This document shows positions 49,428 through 58,799 of a DNA stretch of 64,000 bases, piece after piece. Both the position numbers and the translations under genes were made by a program. The notes beneath the pieces are model-generated. The model saw only the letters and a list, made by a program, of their open reading frames with translations. It did no database searches and was not told the DNA's origin. The DNA lies in the NCBI RefSeq assembly GCF_003415655.1, contig NZ_QRHC01000003.1:125526-189525 (forward strand), read 5' to 3'. This stretch comes from Vibrio maerlii. GTDB lineage: Bacteria; Pseudomonadota; Gammaproteobacteria; Enterobacterales; Vibrionaceae. The stretch's first letter is position 1, and the number at the start of each line of letters is the position of its first letter.

Positions 49428-49558
49428 AGTAAACTCCTCAAATAATTGCTGAAATCGCTGATGTTCGTTGCCACTTAGCAACAATTATCACCCTGCATTG
49501 GCGAACGTCTATTACAGCACAGCATTAGAGCTTGAGCACGAAAGTCTCAAACACTTGT

Positions 49559-50410
49559 TTAAATTTTGTTAACTAAACCAAGAATTAGCTCAGCGACAAG
49601 CTTTGGTTGTTGCAAATGACAGTGATGACCACCAGAGATCACCTCTATTTGTTGCATGTTCGCTACGTATTGCGACTCTTCACGTAATCGCTCATACCCC
49701 TGGTCACCCAAAATAACGAGATTAGGGCAGGTAATCGCAGCCAATATAGCTTCGGCATGTGGGCGAGACATTCGGTATAAAGAGTCGCACTTTAGCTTTG
49801 CGTCGTGTCGCCACTGCCACTGTTTTCCATCATAATTGGTGGCGCGTTTGACGATCGGGCTCAGTAGCTCAGCAGGTAATTGATTTGCTTTTACTCTCAG
49901 TGCTAACGCATCTTCAAACGATGTCAGTGGGCGTGAAGGCTTTCTGCGCTGTCGTTGTCGACTTAACACCCCTTGCCTCAACCTAGAAACACTGTTTTGC
50001 GGGGATTCAGAAAGAGGTCCATAACCTTCGATTTGAACTAATCCTGATACCTTTTCAGGAAAGGCGGCACTATAGCAACTTGCAATCAATGCACCAAGAG
50101 AATGTCCTATCAATACAGGTTTGTTTGGCGAAATATACAGCAGGACTTGATTAAGATCGTCAATATAGTCATGAAATGGATAGAAATTATCGGATGATTT
50201 ATGAAACGAACAGCCGTGACCAGGTAGGTCGATCGCCAAAAGGTGTAAGTCTGGGTGCCGCTGATGTATCTCAGCCAAAGTAGATAAAAAGCTGGCCGAG
50301 TTGTCTAACCAACCATGAATAAATACCAAACTAGGTGTCTGACTTGAGGGTTGACCATACTCGAACGCCGCGAGCTTTCCACCAGCGGTAAGGATAGCGA
50401 TTTCCTTGAT
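49559..50410 (-). CDS. Alpha/beta hydrolase, apparently with a non-standard ATC start
   Basis: Serine hydrolase fold: oxyanion loop VFIHGWLDNSASF, LPGHGCS, nucleophile Ser in LIGHSLGALIAS, C-terminal catalytic His in GGHHCHLQQP. The first ordinary start codon in frame is a TTG at 50329, which would cut off the first beta strands. Reading upstream gives IKEIAILTAGGKLAAFEYG, typical of the family, back to an ATC at 50410. This ATC lies one base after the stop codon of the preceding lipoprotein gene and about 9 nt after AGAGG. The predicted full protein is about 283 aa. Substrate unknown. Confidence 0.8.
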   Translation of the reverse strand: MKEIAILTAGGKLAAFEYGQPSSQTPSLVFIHGWLDNSASFLSTLAEIHQRHPDLHLLAIDLPGHGCSFHKSSDNFYPFHDYIDDLNQVLLYISPNKPVLIGHSLGALIASCYSAAFPEKVSGLVQIEGYGPLSESPQNSVSRLRQGVLSRQRQRRKPSRPLTSFEDALALRVKANQLPAELLSPIVKRATNYDGKQWQWRHDAKLKCDSLYRMSRPHAEAILAAITCPNLVILGDQGYERLREESQYVANMQQIEVISGGHHCHLQQPKLVAELILGLVNKI

Positions 50411-50411
50411 G

Positions 50412-51008
50412 TTATCTTACCTCTTGAATAACGGTACCTTGTCGAGACGGGCTAACATAAACACCTCGACAATGAATTCCACGACAATTATGTAAATAGC
50501 TACCCGTATCGTGAATCACTACTCGTTCTTGGATTCGCCACAGGTGATAGCCATCGGCGTCAATCACTGGGTACTGGTAAACGAACTCCTCAACCTTGCC
50601 CTTCTCAGATGGGGCGACGCGACCCAATACCGTAATCAAACGTCCTTCAGAGAAGGTGACTGGGTCAACGAAACCGTCAACATACGCGACAAAGCGTCCC
50701 TCTGGTTCTTTATTAATATCTGGCTTACCCGCACTACTGATTGGCAAGTTTACCATTTCAATACGCGTTCTATTTTCTGCATTAGAAACCTTGGCGATGA
50801 CTCCACCAAGACGAGCGACTTGAGAAGACTGCCCGTTACTAGGTTCGGTAACAGCGCTAGATTGTTCGGCGACAGATGCGTAATCAATCAACACATTTTC
50901 AGAGGGGGTTATCAGTGATTCAGGAAGAGAAGAACAACCCGCTAACAAAGTCAGTGACAAAAGTGTAATGAGAGACGAGCGTGCTGTTTGATGCAAGAAA
51001 GGTTTCAT
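50412..51008 (-). CDS. Slp family outer-membrane lipoprotein
   Basis: 198 aa from the ATG at 51008. Lipoprotein signal peptide with lipobox LLAGC, then the Slp-type domain (ARLGGVIAKVSNAENRTRIEMVNLPI, EGRFVAYVDGFVDPVTFSEGRLITVLGRV). E. coli Slp is a starvation/stationary-phase lipoprotein; function unknown. Two extra Cys near the C-terminus (NCRGIHCRG). It abuts the downstream hydrolase gene. Confidence 0.9.
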   Translation of the reverse strand: MKPFLHQTARSSLITLLSLTLLAGCSSLPESLITPSENVLIDYASVAEQSSAVTEPSNGQSSQVARLGGVIAKVSNAENRTRIEMVNLPISSAGKPDINKEPEGRFVAYVDGFVDPVTFSEGRLITVLGRVAPSEKGKVEEFVYQYPVIDADGYHLWRIQERVVIHDTGSYLHNCRGIHCRGVYVSPSRQGTVIQEVR

Positions 51009-51064
51009 AATGGCCTCGAAGTGATGAGGAATGTCCAAAGAAGCTAAGCGATATAAAAGCGTGA

Positions 51065-51370
51065 CTAGATGTAGATGTCGACTCCTAACATCTTGGCAAG
51101 TTCCTCTTTACGACTGTGATTCATAACATCCATGTACTCTTCCATTGCTTTACGGCTTCGGCCTTCAGGAAGATCATACTGCACCTGTGCACGATGCAAG
51201 TCGCTTTCGTTCAGCTGTTTAATGGTGTGCGAAACCGCATTGGCCACCTTGGAGGTATGGCCAACTTCTCTCATTTCCTTGCTTTGATTTACCTTGCTGT
51301 TCTTCCTCGCCTTCTGTGAAGACGAAGTACTCGGTATACGAGCGGGGGGTAAACCGTTAATCGAAACCAT
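51065..51370 (-). CDS. Hypothetical protein, 101 aa
   Basis: I do not recognise it. Basic, hydrophilic, with a low-complexity N-terminus (Ser/Lys-rich, about residues 8-35) and a helical C-terminal half (SRKAMEEYMDVMNHSRKEELAKML). No signal or membrane segment. It sits between tsaB and the lipoprotein gene on the same strand, with short gaps that suggest cotranscription. Confidence 0.7.
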   Translation of the reverse strand: MVSINGLPPARIPSTSSSQKARKNSKVNQSKEMREVGHTSKVANAVSHTIKQLNESDLHRAQVQYDLPEGRSRKAMEEYMDVMNHSRKEELAKMLGVDIYI

Positions 51371-51417
51371 GTTTCACACAACCATTTGAACGACTACAAA
51401 ATCATTACTTGCTTAGG

Positions 51418-52125
51418 TTATTCTCGGCCTGGGAGCTTTTTCCACGCGACCTTGTCGCGAAGGTATACTGGGCTTGATTCTTCAACCGGTACCGTATTGC
51501 CTTTCTCAAACTCATAACGAGCTAGATGAACAATGTCTTGTGCCTCGGGATACAGTACTTCACCAGCTTCGCTATCCAAGTTTAGCATCTCGAGTTCTGT
51601 CTCATAAGCAGACCAACCGGTACCTGCTTGACGCCATTTAGCCTCACTCGCATTGTCTTTTAGCTGCTCAACAAGTTCCGCAGGTGGAATCACACACTCT
51701 TCATCCACTTCTGTCCAATCACCGTTTTCCAAGCGTTCAAAACGTCCCCAGTACACCTCACTCATACGAGCATCAATAGCGCTTGCTACAGTAGTCGCAC
51801 CGTGCTGGCGGAAAGAGCCTTGAGCCATAGCTTTAAGCGTTGAGACGCCAATCATTGGTAAATCTGCACCAAACGCTAAACCTTGCGCAATACCAATGCC
51901 AATACGAACACCAGTAAAGCTACCTGGGCCTCGACCGTAAGCAAGGGCATCTAAGTCTTGTAGAGTCAATCCAGCTTCTTTCAGCACTTCATCTACCATA
52001 GGCAGAATTTTCTTCGTGTGGTCGCGAGGGGCAACTTCACTGCGTGCGATACATTGATCGCCCACAAGCAGTGCAACAGAACAATTTTCAGTAGAAGTAT
52101 CCAAAGCGAGGATTTTTTGGCTCAT
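51418..52125 (-). CDS. tsaB: tRNA threonylcarbamoyladenosine biosynthesis protein TsaB (YeaZ)
   Basis: Scaffold partner of TsaD in making t6A37 on ANN-decoding tRNAs. 235 aa, ASKHA-type fold. [15 protein letters not shown] at the N-terminus, [24 protein letters not shown] in the middle, and [10 protein letters not shown]. It lies 29 bp after yoaA. Confidence 0.96.
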   Translation of the reverse strand: MSQKILALDTSTENCSVALLVGDQCIARSEVAPRDHTKKILPMVDEVLKEAGLTLQDLDALAYGRGPGSFTGVRIGIGIAQGLAFGADLPMIGVSTLKAMAQGSFRQHGATTVASAIDARMSEVYWGRFERLENGDWTEVDEECVIPPAELVEQLKDNASEAKWRQAGTGWSAYETELEMLNLDSEAGEVLYPEAQDIVHLARYEFEKGNTVPVEESSPVYLRDKVAWKKLPGRE

Positions 52126-52154
52126 TACTTTTTCTCAATTTTATCTATATCGAT

Positions 52155-54104
52155 TCAGCTTTCGCTGACATCACTCTCGTTGACCTTTGGCGGCTCAAGA
52201 GTGCTTAAAAATTCTTTGATGATACCCAAGTCACGTGTTCTTGGGATATCTGGCAAACTGCGCAGGAATATACCACCATAATCACGCGTTACTAGACGAT
52301 TGTCACAGACAATCAGGGCACCTTTGTCTTTTTGGTCACGAATCAAACGTCCGACACCTTGCTTTAAGGTAATCACCGCATCCGGGATCTGTACCTGCGC
52401 AAAGGGTTCTCCGCCTCTCAGCTGACAATCTTCAATTCGTGCTTTAAGTAGCGGATCGTCAGGGGCGGTAAAGGGCAATTTATCGATGATAACACAGCTT
52501 AATGCATCACCTCTAACATCTATCCCTTCCCAAAAAGCTCCGGTTGCAACCAGTAGCGCGTTACCTAGCTCCATAAACTCGTTGAGTGTTTTCTGCTTAC
52601 TAGTTTCCCCCTGCATCAATACGGGCAATGACAGATGCTCTCGGAAGCGTTCTCCCAACTCTTTCATCATGCTGTGCGACGTACATAGGAAGAAACAGCG
52701 CCCTTGGTTGTGCTCAATGATTGGCGACAAGATTCTCACTAATTTTTCCGCCATTCCCGGACTGTTTGGTTCCGGTAAATACCTTGGAACACACAACCTT
52801 GCTTGTGATTGATAATCAAAAGGGCTTGGCAAAGAAAACTGCTGCTTCGGTTCTAAGCCCAAACGTTGTGTAAAATGGCCAAAATCATCTGAAACCGCTA
52901 GCGTTGCGGAAGTAAAGATCCAGGCTCCCTGCTTTTCTTGCAGATGCTCTTTAAACTTATCCGCCACCGAAAGCGGCGTAATGTGGAGGCTAAAGTGCCG
53001 TGGTGAGGTTTCATACCAATAGGAATAACCGGTGATCGACACATCACACACTCGGTCTATGCGGCTTTTAATGGTATTTGCTCGCTCATAAGCAGCATCA
53101 AGTAACTCACTGCGCCCTAAAGCTAGCTTAAGCACGTCAATCGCTAGCTGAAGAGTATCTTGTAATCGCTCTATTTCACGGATAATTGAGGGCGACTTTA
53201 ACGCTTCTCGCCAATTGCCTCGAAAGCCCGTTTCACCCAGTGCTATGCGCATATCCATCGCGGCTTGATAGAGCCTATCTCCCACCTTTTGTAACTGACG
53301 CATGTCTTTTGCTTCGGTTCGATAGCTGATTTCGATATCTTTCGATAGCTCTTGAATCTGACGACTCGACACCGACTGGCCAAAGTATTGACTGGCAATG
53401 TCAGGAAGCTGATGGGCCTCATCGAAAACAAACACATCGGCTTCAGGAATGAGTTCACCAAACCCTGTTTCTTTTATCGCGACATCCGCAAGAAAAAGAT
53501 GGTGATTAACCACTACCACATCCGATTCGAGCGCGCGCTTACGAGCCTTTAAGACAAAGCAATCTTGATAGCTTGGGCACTCTTTGCCGAGGCAATTGTC
53601 ATTGGTAGAGGTAATCGTAGGAATGATTGGGCTATCTTCAGCAATATCTTCACAGTCACCCAAATCACCCGATTTAGTCTCAGATGCCCAGGAACGCACT
53701 TTTACCAACTGAGTCAGCAGTGTTGGTTCGGCTTCATTGGAGTGGCTTTCCACCAATTGACGGCTCAATCGGTCAAGACAAAGGTAGTTTGACCTTCCTT
53801 TTAATAACGCTACTTGCCCATAGAAACCCAACGCACTGATCATTAACGGCAAATCTCGATGATAGAGCTGCTCTTGCAGGTTTTTAGAACCGGTACTAAT
53901 GATGACCTTCTTGCCACTCATCAATGCTGGTACTAAATAAGCAAATGTTTTACCCGTACCTGTCCCTGCCTCCACGACCAGTTGTGTCTGATTCTGAATC
54001 GCATCCACAACAGCATTCGCCATATCCAACTGTGGTTGACGAGGCTGAAATCCGGGAATCGCCTTACCTAAGGCACCGTCAGCAGAGAAGGCTTTATTGA
54101 TCAT
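52155..54104 (-). CDS. yoaA: ATP-dependent DNA helicase YoaA (DinG/XPD family)
   Basis: Superfamily 2 helicase with an iron-sulfur domain. 649 aa. Walker A VVEAGTGTGKTFAYLVPAL, Fe-S cysteines spread between SNYLCLDR and GKECPSYQDCFVLKAR, DEAH box VFDEAHQLPDIA, and C-terminal motifs LLVATGAFWEGIDVRG and LKQGVGRLIRDQKDKG. E. coli YoaA acts with the HolC clamp-loader subunit in repair of replication damage. Confidence 0.95.
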   Translation of the reverse strand: MINKAFSADGALGKAIPGFQPRQPQLDMANAVVDAIQNQTQLVVEAGTGTGKTFAYLVPALMSGKKVIISTGSKNLQEQLYHRDLPLMISALGFYGQVALLKGRSNYLCLDRLSRQLVESHSNEAEPTLLTQLVKVRSWASETKSGDLGDCEDIAEDSPIIPTITSTNDNCLGKECPSYQDCFVLKARKRALESDVVVVNHHLFLADVAIKETGFGELIPEADVFVFDEAHQLPDIASQYFGQSVSSRQIQELSKDIEISYRTEAKDMRQLQKVGDRLYQAAMDMRIALGETGFRGNWREALKSPSIIREIERLQDTLQLAIDVLKLALGRSELLDAAYERANTIKSRIDRVCDVSITGYSYWYETSPRHFSLHITPLSVADKFKEHLQEKQGAWIFTSATLAVSDDFGHFTQRLGLEPKQQFSLPSPFDYQSQARLCVPRYLPEPNSPGMAEKLVRILSPIIEHNQGRCFFLCTSHSMMKELGERFREHLSLPVLMQGETSKQKTLNEFMELGNALLVATGAFWEGIDVRGDALSCVIIDKLPFTAPDDPLLKARIEDCQLRGGEPFAQVQIPDAVITLKQGVGRLIRDQKDKGALIVCDNRLVTRDYGGIFLRSLPDIPRTRDLGIIKEFLSTLEPPKVNESDVSES

Positions 54105-54312
54105 TACATTCGCTTTAATGAGGTTTCAATCGAACGCGAAATTATGGCAGGTTTCGAGAATATGTTGAATCTGAAATCAATATAGATTAGTTATAACGGT
54201 ATGTTCGTTATTAATGCCCCATTTCTAAACAGGTTGGCAACTCGCATTCACGCTCGAAAAACAACGAAAAACGTATTCAGATTATAAATTTAGACACGGA
54301 AGATACTGGTAA

Positions 54313-55146
54313 ATGGAAAGAAAGACACTCCTTACCCACTGCACAGATGCACCTGGGCTGATCTCAAAAATCACCAACATTTGTTATAAGCACCAACTCA
54401 ACATCATTCATAACAATGAGTTCGTAGATAATACAAGTGGTCACTTTTTCATGCGCACAGAACTAGAAGGGATCTTTAATGATGAAACCCTACTGGCGGA
54501 TCTTGACCAAGCGCTACCACCAGCGACGAAGCGCAAGCTAATTGGCTCCGAACGCAAACGCATCGTTATTCTGGTGACCAAAGAAGCACACTGCTTGGGT
54601 GACATTTTAATGAAGAACTTCGATGGTAGCTTAGATGTTGAGATTGCTGCAGTAGTCGGCAACTATGACACTCTGCAAGGCCTAACTGAGAAGTTTGATA
54701 TTCCCTATCACCATGTGTCTCATGAAGGGCTGAATCGTGAAGAGCATGAACAAAAGATGCTGGAAGTGATTGACCAGTATGAGGCAGATTATCTCGTATT
54801 AGCTAAATATATGCGCGTACTAACACCGACATTCGTTGAAAAGTACCACCATAAAATCATCAACATTCATCACAGTTTTTTACCCGCATTTATCGGCGCG
54901 AAACCTTACCAGCAAGCTTATGAGCGTGGTGTAAAGATCATCGGTGCTACAGCGCATTTCGTGACGAACGATTTGGATGAAGGACCAATCATCAAGCAGG
55001 ACGTGATCCCTGTCGATCATAACTTCAGTGCTCAAGATATGGCACAAGCGGGTCGTGATGTAGAGAAAAACGTGTTAAGCAAAGCACTTAATAAGGTCGT
55101 AAACGACCACGTATTTGTTTACGGCAACAAGACCGTCATTCTATAG
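54313..55146 (+). CDS. purU: Formyltetrahydrofolate deformylase PurU
   Basis: Hydrolyses 10-formyl-THF to formate and THF, balancing one-carbon units. 277 aa: N-terminal ACT domain (about 5-80; LTHCTDAPGLISKITNIC), C-terminal formyl-transferase-type domain with INIHHSFLPAFIGAKPY and GATAHFVTNDLDEGPII carrying the catalytic His/Asp. Divergent from yoaA. Confidence 0.96.
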   Translation: MERKTLLTHCTDAPGLISKITNICYKHQLNIIHNNEFVDNTSGHFFMRTELEGIFNDETLLADLDQALPPATKRKLIGSERKRIVILVTKEAHCLGDILMKNFDGSLDVEIAAVVGNYDTLQGLTEKFDIPYHHVSHEGLNREEHEQKMLEVIDQYEADYLVLAKYMRVLTPTFVEKYHHKIINIHHSFLPAFIGAKPYQQAYERGVKIIGATAHFVTNDLDEGPIIKQDVIPVDHNFSAQDMAQAGRDVEKNVLSKALNKVVNDHVFVYGNKTVIL

Positions 55147-55170
55147 ACGCTGGTTCTTAGTGATGTAGTA

Positions 55171-55206
55171 CCTAGTTCCTCGAAAAACAATCCTCTAGGA
55201 ACTAGG
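55171..55206. terminator. Inverted repeat between purU and yecM
   Basis: CCTAGTTCCT at 55171-55180 and AGGAACTAGG at 55197-55206, a perfect 10-bp stem with a 16-base loop, between two convergent genes. It lacks a clean T-run, so it may be a weak bidirectional terminator. Confidence 0.5.
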
Positions 55207-55215
55207 CACTCTCAA

Positions 55216-55815
55216 CTAGGGTCTGCTTTCAGATTCAACAATCTTCTTCAACGCATGTGGGTGTACCTTGATGCAAATACCCTGATGCTTGAACGCGACT
55301 GTCGGGTTGTTTAGACGTTCACCCTCGCCCTTAGGGCTAGAAAGCTTCACCTTGACGCCTTTGTCTGCCAGTGAATCCCAGTTATTACCGAACTGCGGAT
55401 AAGTCCCCTTAAGGTCAGCTAGGTATTCATCCGCTGTTTCTGCGTGCGATGGAATCACAAACTCCACATGTTCCCAGTCTTGGCTAGGATAAAGCTTGCC
55501 CTCTGCAGGGTAAGGTAACTCCAAACACTCTATTGACCAGCCTCTACTCTTTAGTGGCTTGTTAAAATGAAGCACGATAATAGGACGGCCATTAATTTGC
55601 GCTTCCGAGATAGTGTTTCCGTATGCTAGCCATGCTTGATGCGCTTGTGCAGCTAGCTCCGAATCATTGATTCGCAACGCGATATGATCGGCTTGAGCAA
55701 AGGTCATATCGAGTTCAATTAGATTTGCAAGCTGTTCAATTTTCGCCATGAAACCATCTAAGCGTTCAATCATTTGTTTGGGTTCTAACCCTGCTGCAAT
55801 TAAGGCTTGTGACAT
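55216..55815 (-). CDS. YecM family protein (VOC-like)
   Basis: 199 aa, glyoxalase/VOC-like fold predicted metal-binding protein of unknown function: ADHIALRIND near residue 45, PIIVLHFNKPL, WEHVEFVIP and ICIKVHPHALKKIVE. It is divergent from argS, exactly as yecM and argS are neighbours in E. coli. Confidence 0.9.
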   Translation of the reverse strand: MSQALIAAGLEPKQMIERLDGFMAKIEQLANLIELDMTFAQADHIALRINDSELAAQAHQAWLAYGNTISEAQINGRPIIVLHFNKPLKSRGWSIECLELPYPAEGKLYPSQDWEHVEFVIPSHAETADEYLADLKGTYPQFGNNWDSLADKGVKVKLSSPKGEGERLNNPTVAFKHQGICIKVHPHALKKIVESESRP

Positions 55816-56038
55816 TCTACTTTCTCGTTGTTATGTAATTTTCGCCAAGAGTACACCTGTCACAGTGCGTTTGTCATTAGCCTCTCATCCGAACCTCTTA
55901 CCGAAGATTAATTTTCCTTCCTAATGCCCTACAAGATTAGAGATAAAATTGTTATCATTAGCGCCATTTTTGTGAACTCCAGCAGAATTGGGTCCCACTT
56001 TAGCCTGATTCTCCATCCTTGAATTGAAGGAAACGCGT

Positions 56039-57772
56039 GTGAATATCCAAGCACTTATTAACGACAAAGTATCTCAGGCTCTAGAAGCCGCTGGCGCACC
56101 TGCAGGCTCTCCTGCGGCTGTTCGTCAATCAGCAAAACCACAATTTGGTGATTACCAAGCAAACGGCGTAATGGGCGTTGCAAAGCGACTAGGTACTAAC
56201 CCTCGAGAATTTGCTCAGAAAGTATTGGATGTTCTAGACCTAGACGGTATCGCGAGCAAAACGGAAATTGCTGGCCCTGGTTTTATCAACATCTTCCTAA
56301 GCGATGAGTTCCTTGCAACTCAAGCTGACGCTGCGCTGGCTGATGAGCGCCTTGGCGTTGCAAAAGCAGAAGCACAAACGATCGTTGCTGATTACTCTGC
56401 GCCAAACGTAGCTAAAGAGATGCACGTGGGTCACCTACGTTCAACTATCATCGGTGATGCGGTTGTACGTACTCTTGAGTTCCTAGGGCACAACGTTATC
56501 CGTGCGAACCACATCGGTGACTGGGGTACTCAGTTCGGTATGCTTATCGCAAACCTTGAGCGTATACAACAAGAGTCTGGCGAAGTTTCTATGGAGCTTT
56601 CTGACCTTGAAGCCTTTTACCGTGAATCTAAAAAGCTATACGACGAAGACGAAGAGTTCGCAGTTAAAGCACGTAACTACGTAGTTAAGCTACAAAGCGG
56701 CGACGAATTCTGCGCTGAGATGTGGAAAAAACTGGTTGATATCACCATGATCCAAAACCAGCGTAACTACGACCGTCTAAACGTATCGCTAACTCGTGAT
56801 GACGTAATGGGCGAAAGTAAGTACAACGACATGCTACCTAAAGTGGTTGCTGACCTTAAAGCGCAAGGGCTAGCAGTAGAAGACGACGGTGCACAGGTTG
56901 TATTCCTAGACGAATACAAAAACAAAGATGGCGACCCAATGGGTGTAATCATCCAGAAGCGCGACGGTGGTTTCCTTTACACCACAACTGACATCGCATG
57001 TGCTAAATACCGTTACGAAGAGCTAGGCGCAGACCGCGTTCTTTACTTCATCGACTCTCGTCAACACCAACACTTAATGCAGGCTTGGACTATCGTTCGT
57101 AAAGCGGACTACATCCCTGAGTCAGTGTCTCTTGAGCACCACGCTTTCGGCATGATGCTAGGTAAAGATGGTAAGCCATTTAAGACTCGTGCAGGTGGTA
57201 CGGTTCGTCTTGCTGATCTTCTTGATGAAGCAGAAGAACGCGCTGCTAAACTGATTGAGTCTAAGAACCCTGAACTGGCTTCTGAAGAAAAAACTAAGAT
57301 CGCTAACACAGTTGCAATGGCAGCAGTTAAGTATGCGGACCTTTCTAAGCACCGTACTACTGACTACGTGTTTGACTGGGACAACATGCTAGCGTTCGAA
57401 GGCAACACAGCACCTTACATGCAGTACGCTTACACTCGTGTTGCGTCTGTATTTGCTAAAGCTGGCGTTTCTATGGATGAGCTTCAAGGCGAAATCCAAA
57501 TCACTGACGCGAAAGAGAAAGCGCTTATCGCTAAACTAATGCAGTTCGAAGAAGCAGTACAAACTGTGGCACGTGAAGGTCAACCACACATCATGTGTAC
57601 TTACCTATTCGAACTAGCTGGTCAATTCTCTAGCTTCTACGAAGCGTGCCCTATCCTAGTTGCTGAAGACGAGGCCGTTAAGCAAAGCCGTCTGAAGCTA
57701 GCGGCTCTTACTGCGAAGACAATCAAGCAAGGTCTGTCGCTACTAGGTATCGATACGCTAGAGCGTATGTAA
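56039..57772 (+). CDS. argS: Arginine--tRNA ligase
   Basis: Class I aminoacyl-tRNA synthetase. 577 aa from the GTG at 56039 ([10 protein letters not shown]..., equal to the E. coli protein in length and N-terminus); a TTG five codons upstream is not used. N-terminal Add-1 tRNA-binding domain, HIGH motif as [25 protein letters not shown] anticodon-binding C-terminal domain. Strong codon bias. An 8-bp tandem array follows the stop. Confidence 0.98.
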   Translation: MNIQALINDKVSQALEAAGAPAGSPAAVRQSAKPQFGDYQANGVMGVAKRLGTNPREFAQKVLDVLDLDGIASKTEIAGPGFINIFLSDEFLATQADAALADERLGVAKAEAQTIVADYSAPNVAKEMHVGHLRSTIIGDAVVRTLEFLGHNVIRANHIGDWGTQFGMLIANLERIQQESGEVSMELSDLEAFYRESKKLYDEDEEFAVKARNYVVKLQSGDEFCAEMWKKLVDITMIQNQRNYDRLNVSLTRDDVMGESKYNDMLPKVVADLKAQGLAVEDDGAQVVFLDEYKNKDGDPMGVIIQKRDGGFLYTTTDIACAKYRYEELGADRVLYFIDSRQHQHLMQAWTIVRKADYIPESVSLEHHAFGMMLGKDGKPFKTRAGGTVRLADLLDEAEERAAKLIESKNPELASEEKTKIANTVAMAAVKYADLSKHRTTDYVFDWDNMLAFEGNTAPYMQYAYTRVASVFAKAGVSMDELQGEIQITDAKEKALIAKLMQFEEAVQTVAREGQPHIMCTYLFELAGQFSSFYEACPILVAEDEAVKQSRLKLAALTAKTIKQGLSLLGIDTLERM

Positions 57773-57776
57773 GGTA

Positions 57777-57856
57777 AGAGAACTAGAGAACTAGAGAACT
57801 AGAGAACTAGAGAACTAGAGAACTAGAGAACTAGAGAACTAGAGAACTAGAGAACT
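57777..57856 (+). repeat. 8-bp tandem array AGAGAACT, 10 copies
   Basis: Ten exact copies starting 5 bases after the argS stop codon, ending 8 bp before the terminator. The unit differs from the GAGCTAGA arrays by one base after rotation (AGAACTAG versus AGAGCTAG). Confidence 0.98.
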
Positions 57857-57864
57857 AGATTAAG

Positions 57865-57893
57865 AGGTCGATGTGAAAACATCGACCTTTTTT
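57865..57893 (+). terminator. Terminator of argS
   Basis: AGGTCGATGT, GAAA tetraloop, ACATCGACCT then a T-run. Confidence 0.94.
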
Positions 57894-58061
57894 GGTTTTG
57901 GGTGACGGGAACTATTACCCTCGTATCAACTCCATACAAGTTTTTTACATTGCTAGCTTTCTTTAAATCTATTACCTGTAGCGAAGCGTTCCGTAACCCG
58001 GAGCGTAGCGCTCCCTAGTCCCTTGTTTTATACTAATCAAAACAATCAATTGGATAGAACA

Positions 58062-58493
58062 ATGAGCTTCGAACTAAATCCACAACTTGCCAAAGACACG
58101 ACTGTGATTGGCGAGTTCCCACTGTGCCTAGCTTTGCTGAGCAAAGACGATTCTGTGCCTTGGGTTATCTTGGTGCCAAAGCGTGAAAACCTAAAAGAGC
58201 TCCATCACCTGCCGATGGAAGAACAGCAACAGTTCCTATTAGAGTCACAAACAGTCAGCCTAGCACTAGAAACGACTTTCCAGCCAGATAAGCTAAACAT
58301 GGGGGCGCTAGGTAATATGGTTCCTCAACTGCACATTCATCATATTGCTCGCTTCAAAGATGACATCGCATGGCCTGGCCCTCTATGGGGAAGCACGGCG
58401 GGTAAATACCGCAATGACGAGACACAAAACGAGATTTCAGCTCGCATCCAGAATGCGCTTTCACACAGCTCGATTTTCAACAAAGCTTCGTGA
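58062..58493 (+). CDS. HIT family protein
   Basis: Histidine triad hydrolase/transferase, 143 aa from the ATG at 58062 (the frame opens 13 codons earlier without a ribosome-binding site). The triad reads QLHIHHIAR (HxHxH form). NMGALGNMVPQLHIHH and PWPGPLWG-type segments place it with the bacterial HIT domain-containing group acting on nucleotide conjugates. Substrate unknown. Hairpin terminator after it. Confidence 0.88.
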   Translation: MSFELNPQLAKDTTVIGEFPLCLALLSKDDSVPWVILVPKRENLKELHHLPMEEQQQFLLESQTVSLALETTFQPDKLNMGALGNMVPQLHIHHIARFKDDIAWPGPLWGSTAGKYRNDETQNEISARIQNALSHSSIFNKAS

Positions 58494-58512
58494 GTGAGAT
58501 AGAAATACTAAA

Positions 58513-58536
58513 AAGGCTAGCAAACTTGCTAGCCTT
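58513..58536. terminator. Bidirectional terminator between HIT gene and feoC
   Basis: AAGGCTAGCA/TGCTAGCCTT stem with an A-run to the left (T on the minus strand), shared by convergent genes. Confidence 0.85.
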
Positions 58537-58568
58537 AGTTTTATTCGTTACCTATATCATTAGGGTTG

Positions 58569-58799
58569 TTACATGGTGACTGTTAGCGATAAGCCATCAT
58601 TTCGATTCACCGCATAGCGAATACGAGTCACCTGATTTTGCTTGTTGGTATCGACCAAGCGGCTAATTTTGCCCTTCTTAATCCATACCTCAAGCATGGC
58701 ATCAACTCCGTCTTCACTCAGGCCAAACTTAGTCGCCAAATCTTTTTGGCTTACTGGTCCATTTTGCTCAATATGTTGATGGAGTTGTGTCAAAATCAT
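58569..58799 (-). CDS. feoC: FeoC-like small winged-helix protein without cysteines
   Basis: 76 aa winged-helix protein (LTQLHQHIEQNGPVSQKDLATKFGLSEDGVDAMLEVWIKKGKISR). Enterobacterial FeoC carries a cluster-binding Cys motif; this one has no Cys at all, as reported for Vibrio FeoC. In V. cholerae it interacts with FeoB and is needed for Fe(II) transport. It overlaps the feoB stop by 4 bp. Confidence 0.9.
   Translation of the reverse strand: MILTQLHQHIEQNGPVSQKDLATKFGLSEDGVDAMLEVWIKKGKISRLVDTNKQNQVTRIRYAVNRNDGLSLTVTM

Noticed and set aside
49420..49428. Perfect DnaA box TTATCCACA at the fadD start codon
   Set aside because: It is isolated and coincides with the GTG GAT AAA start of fadD. 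One such match by chance is expected in a window of this size.
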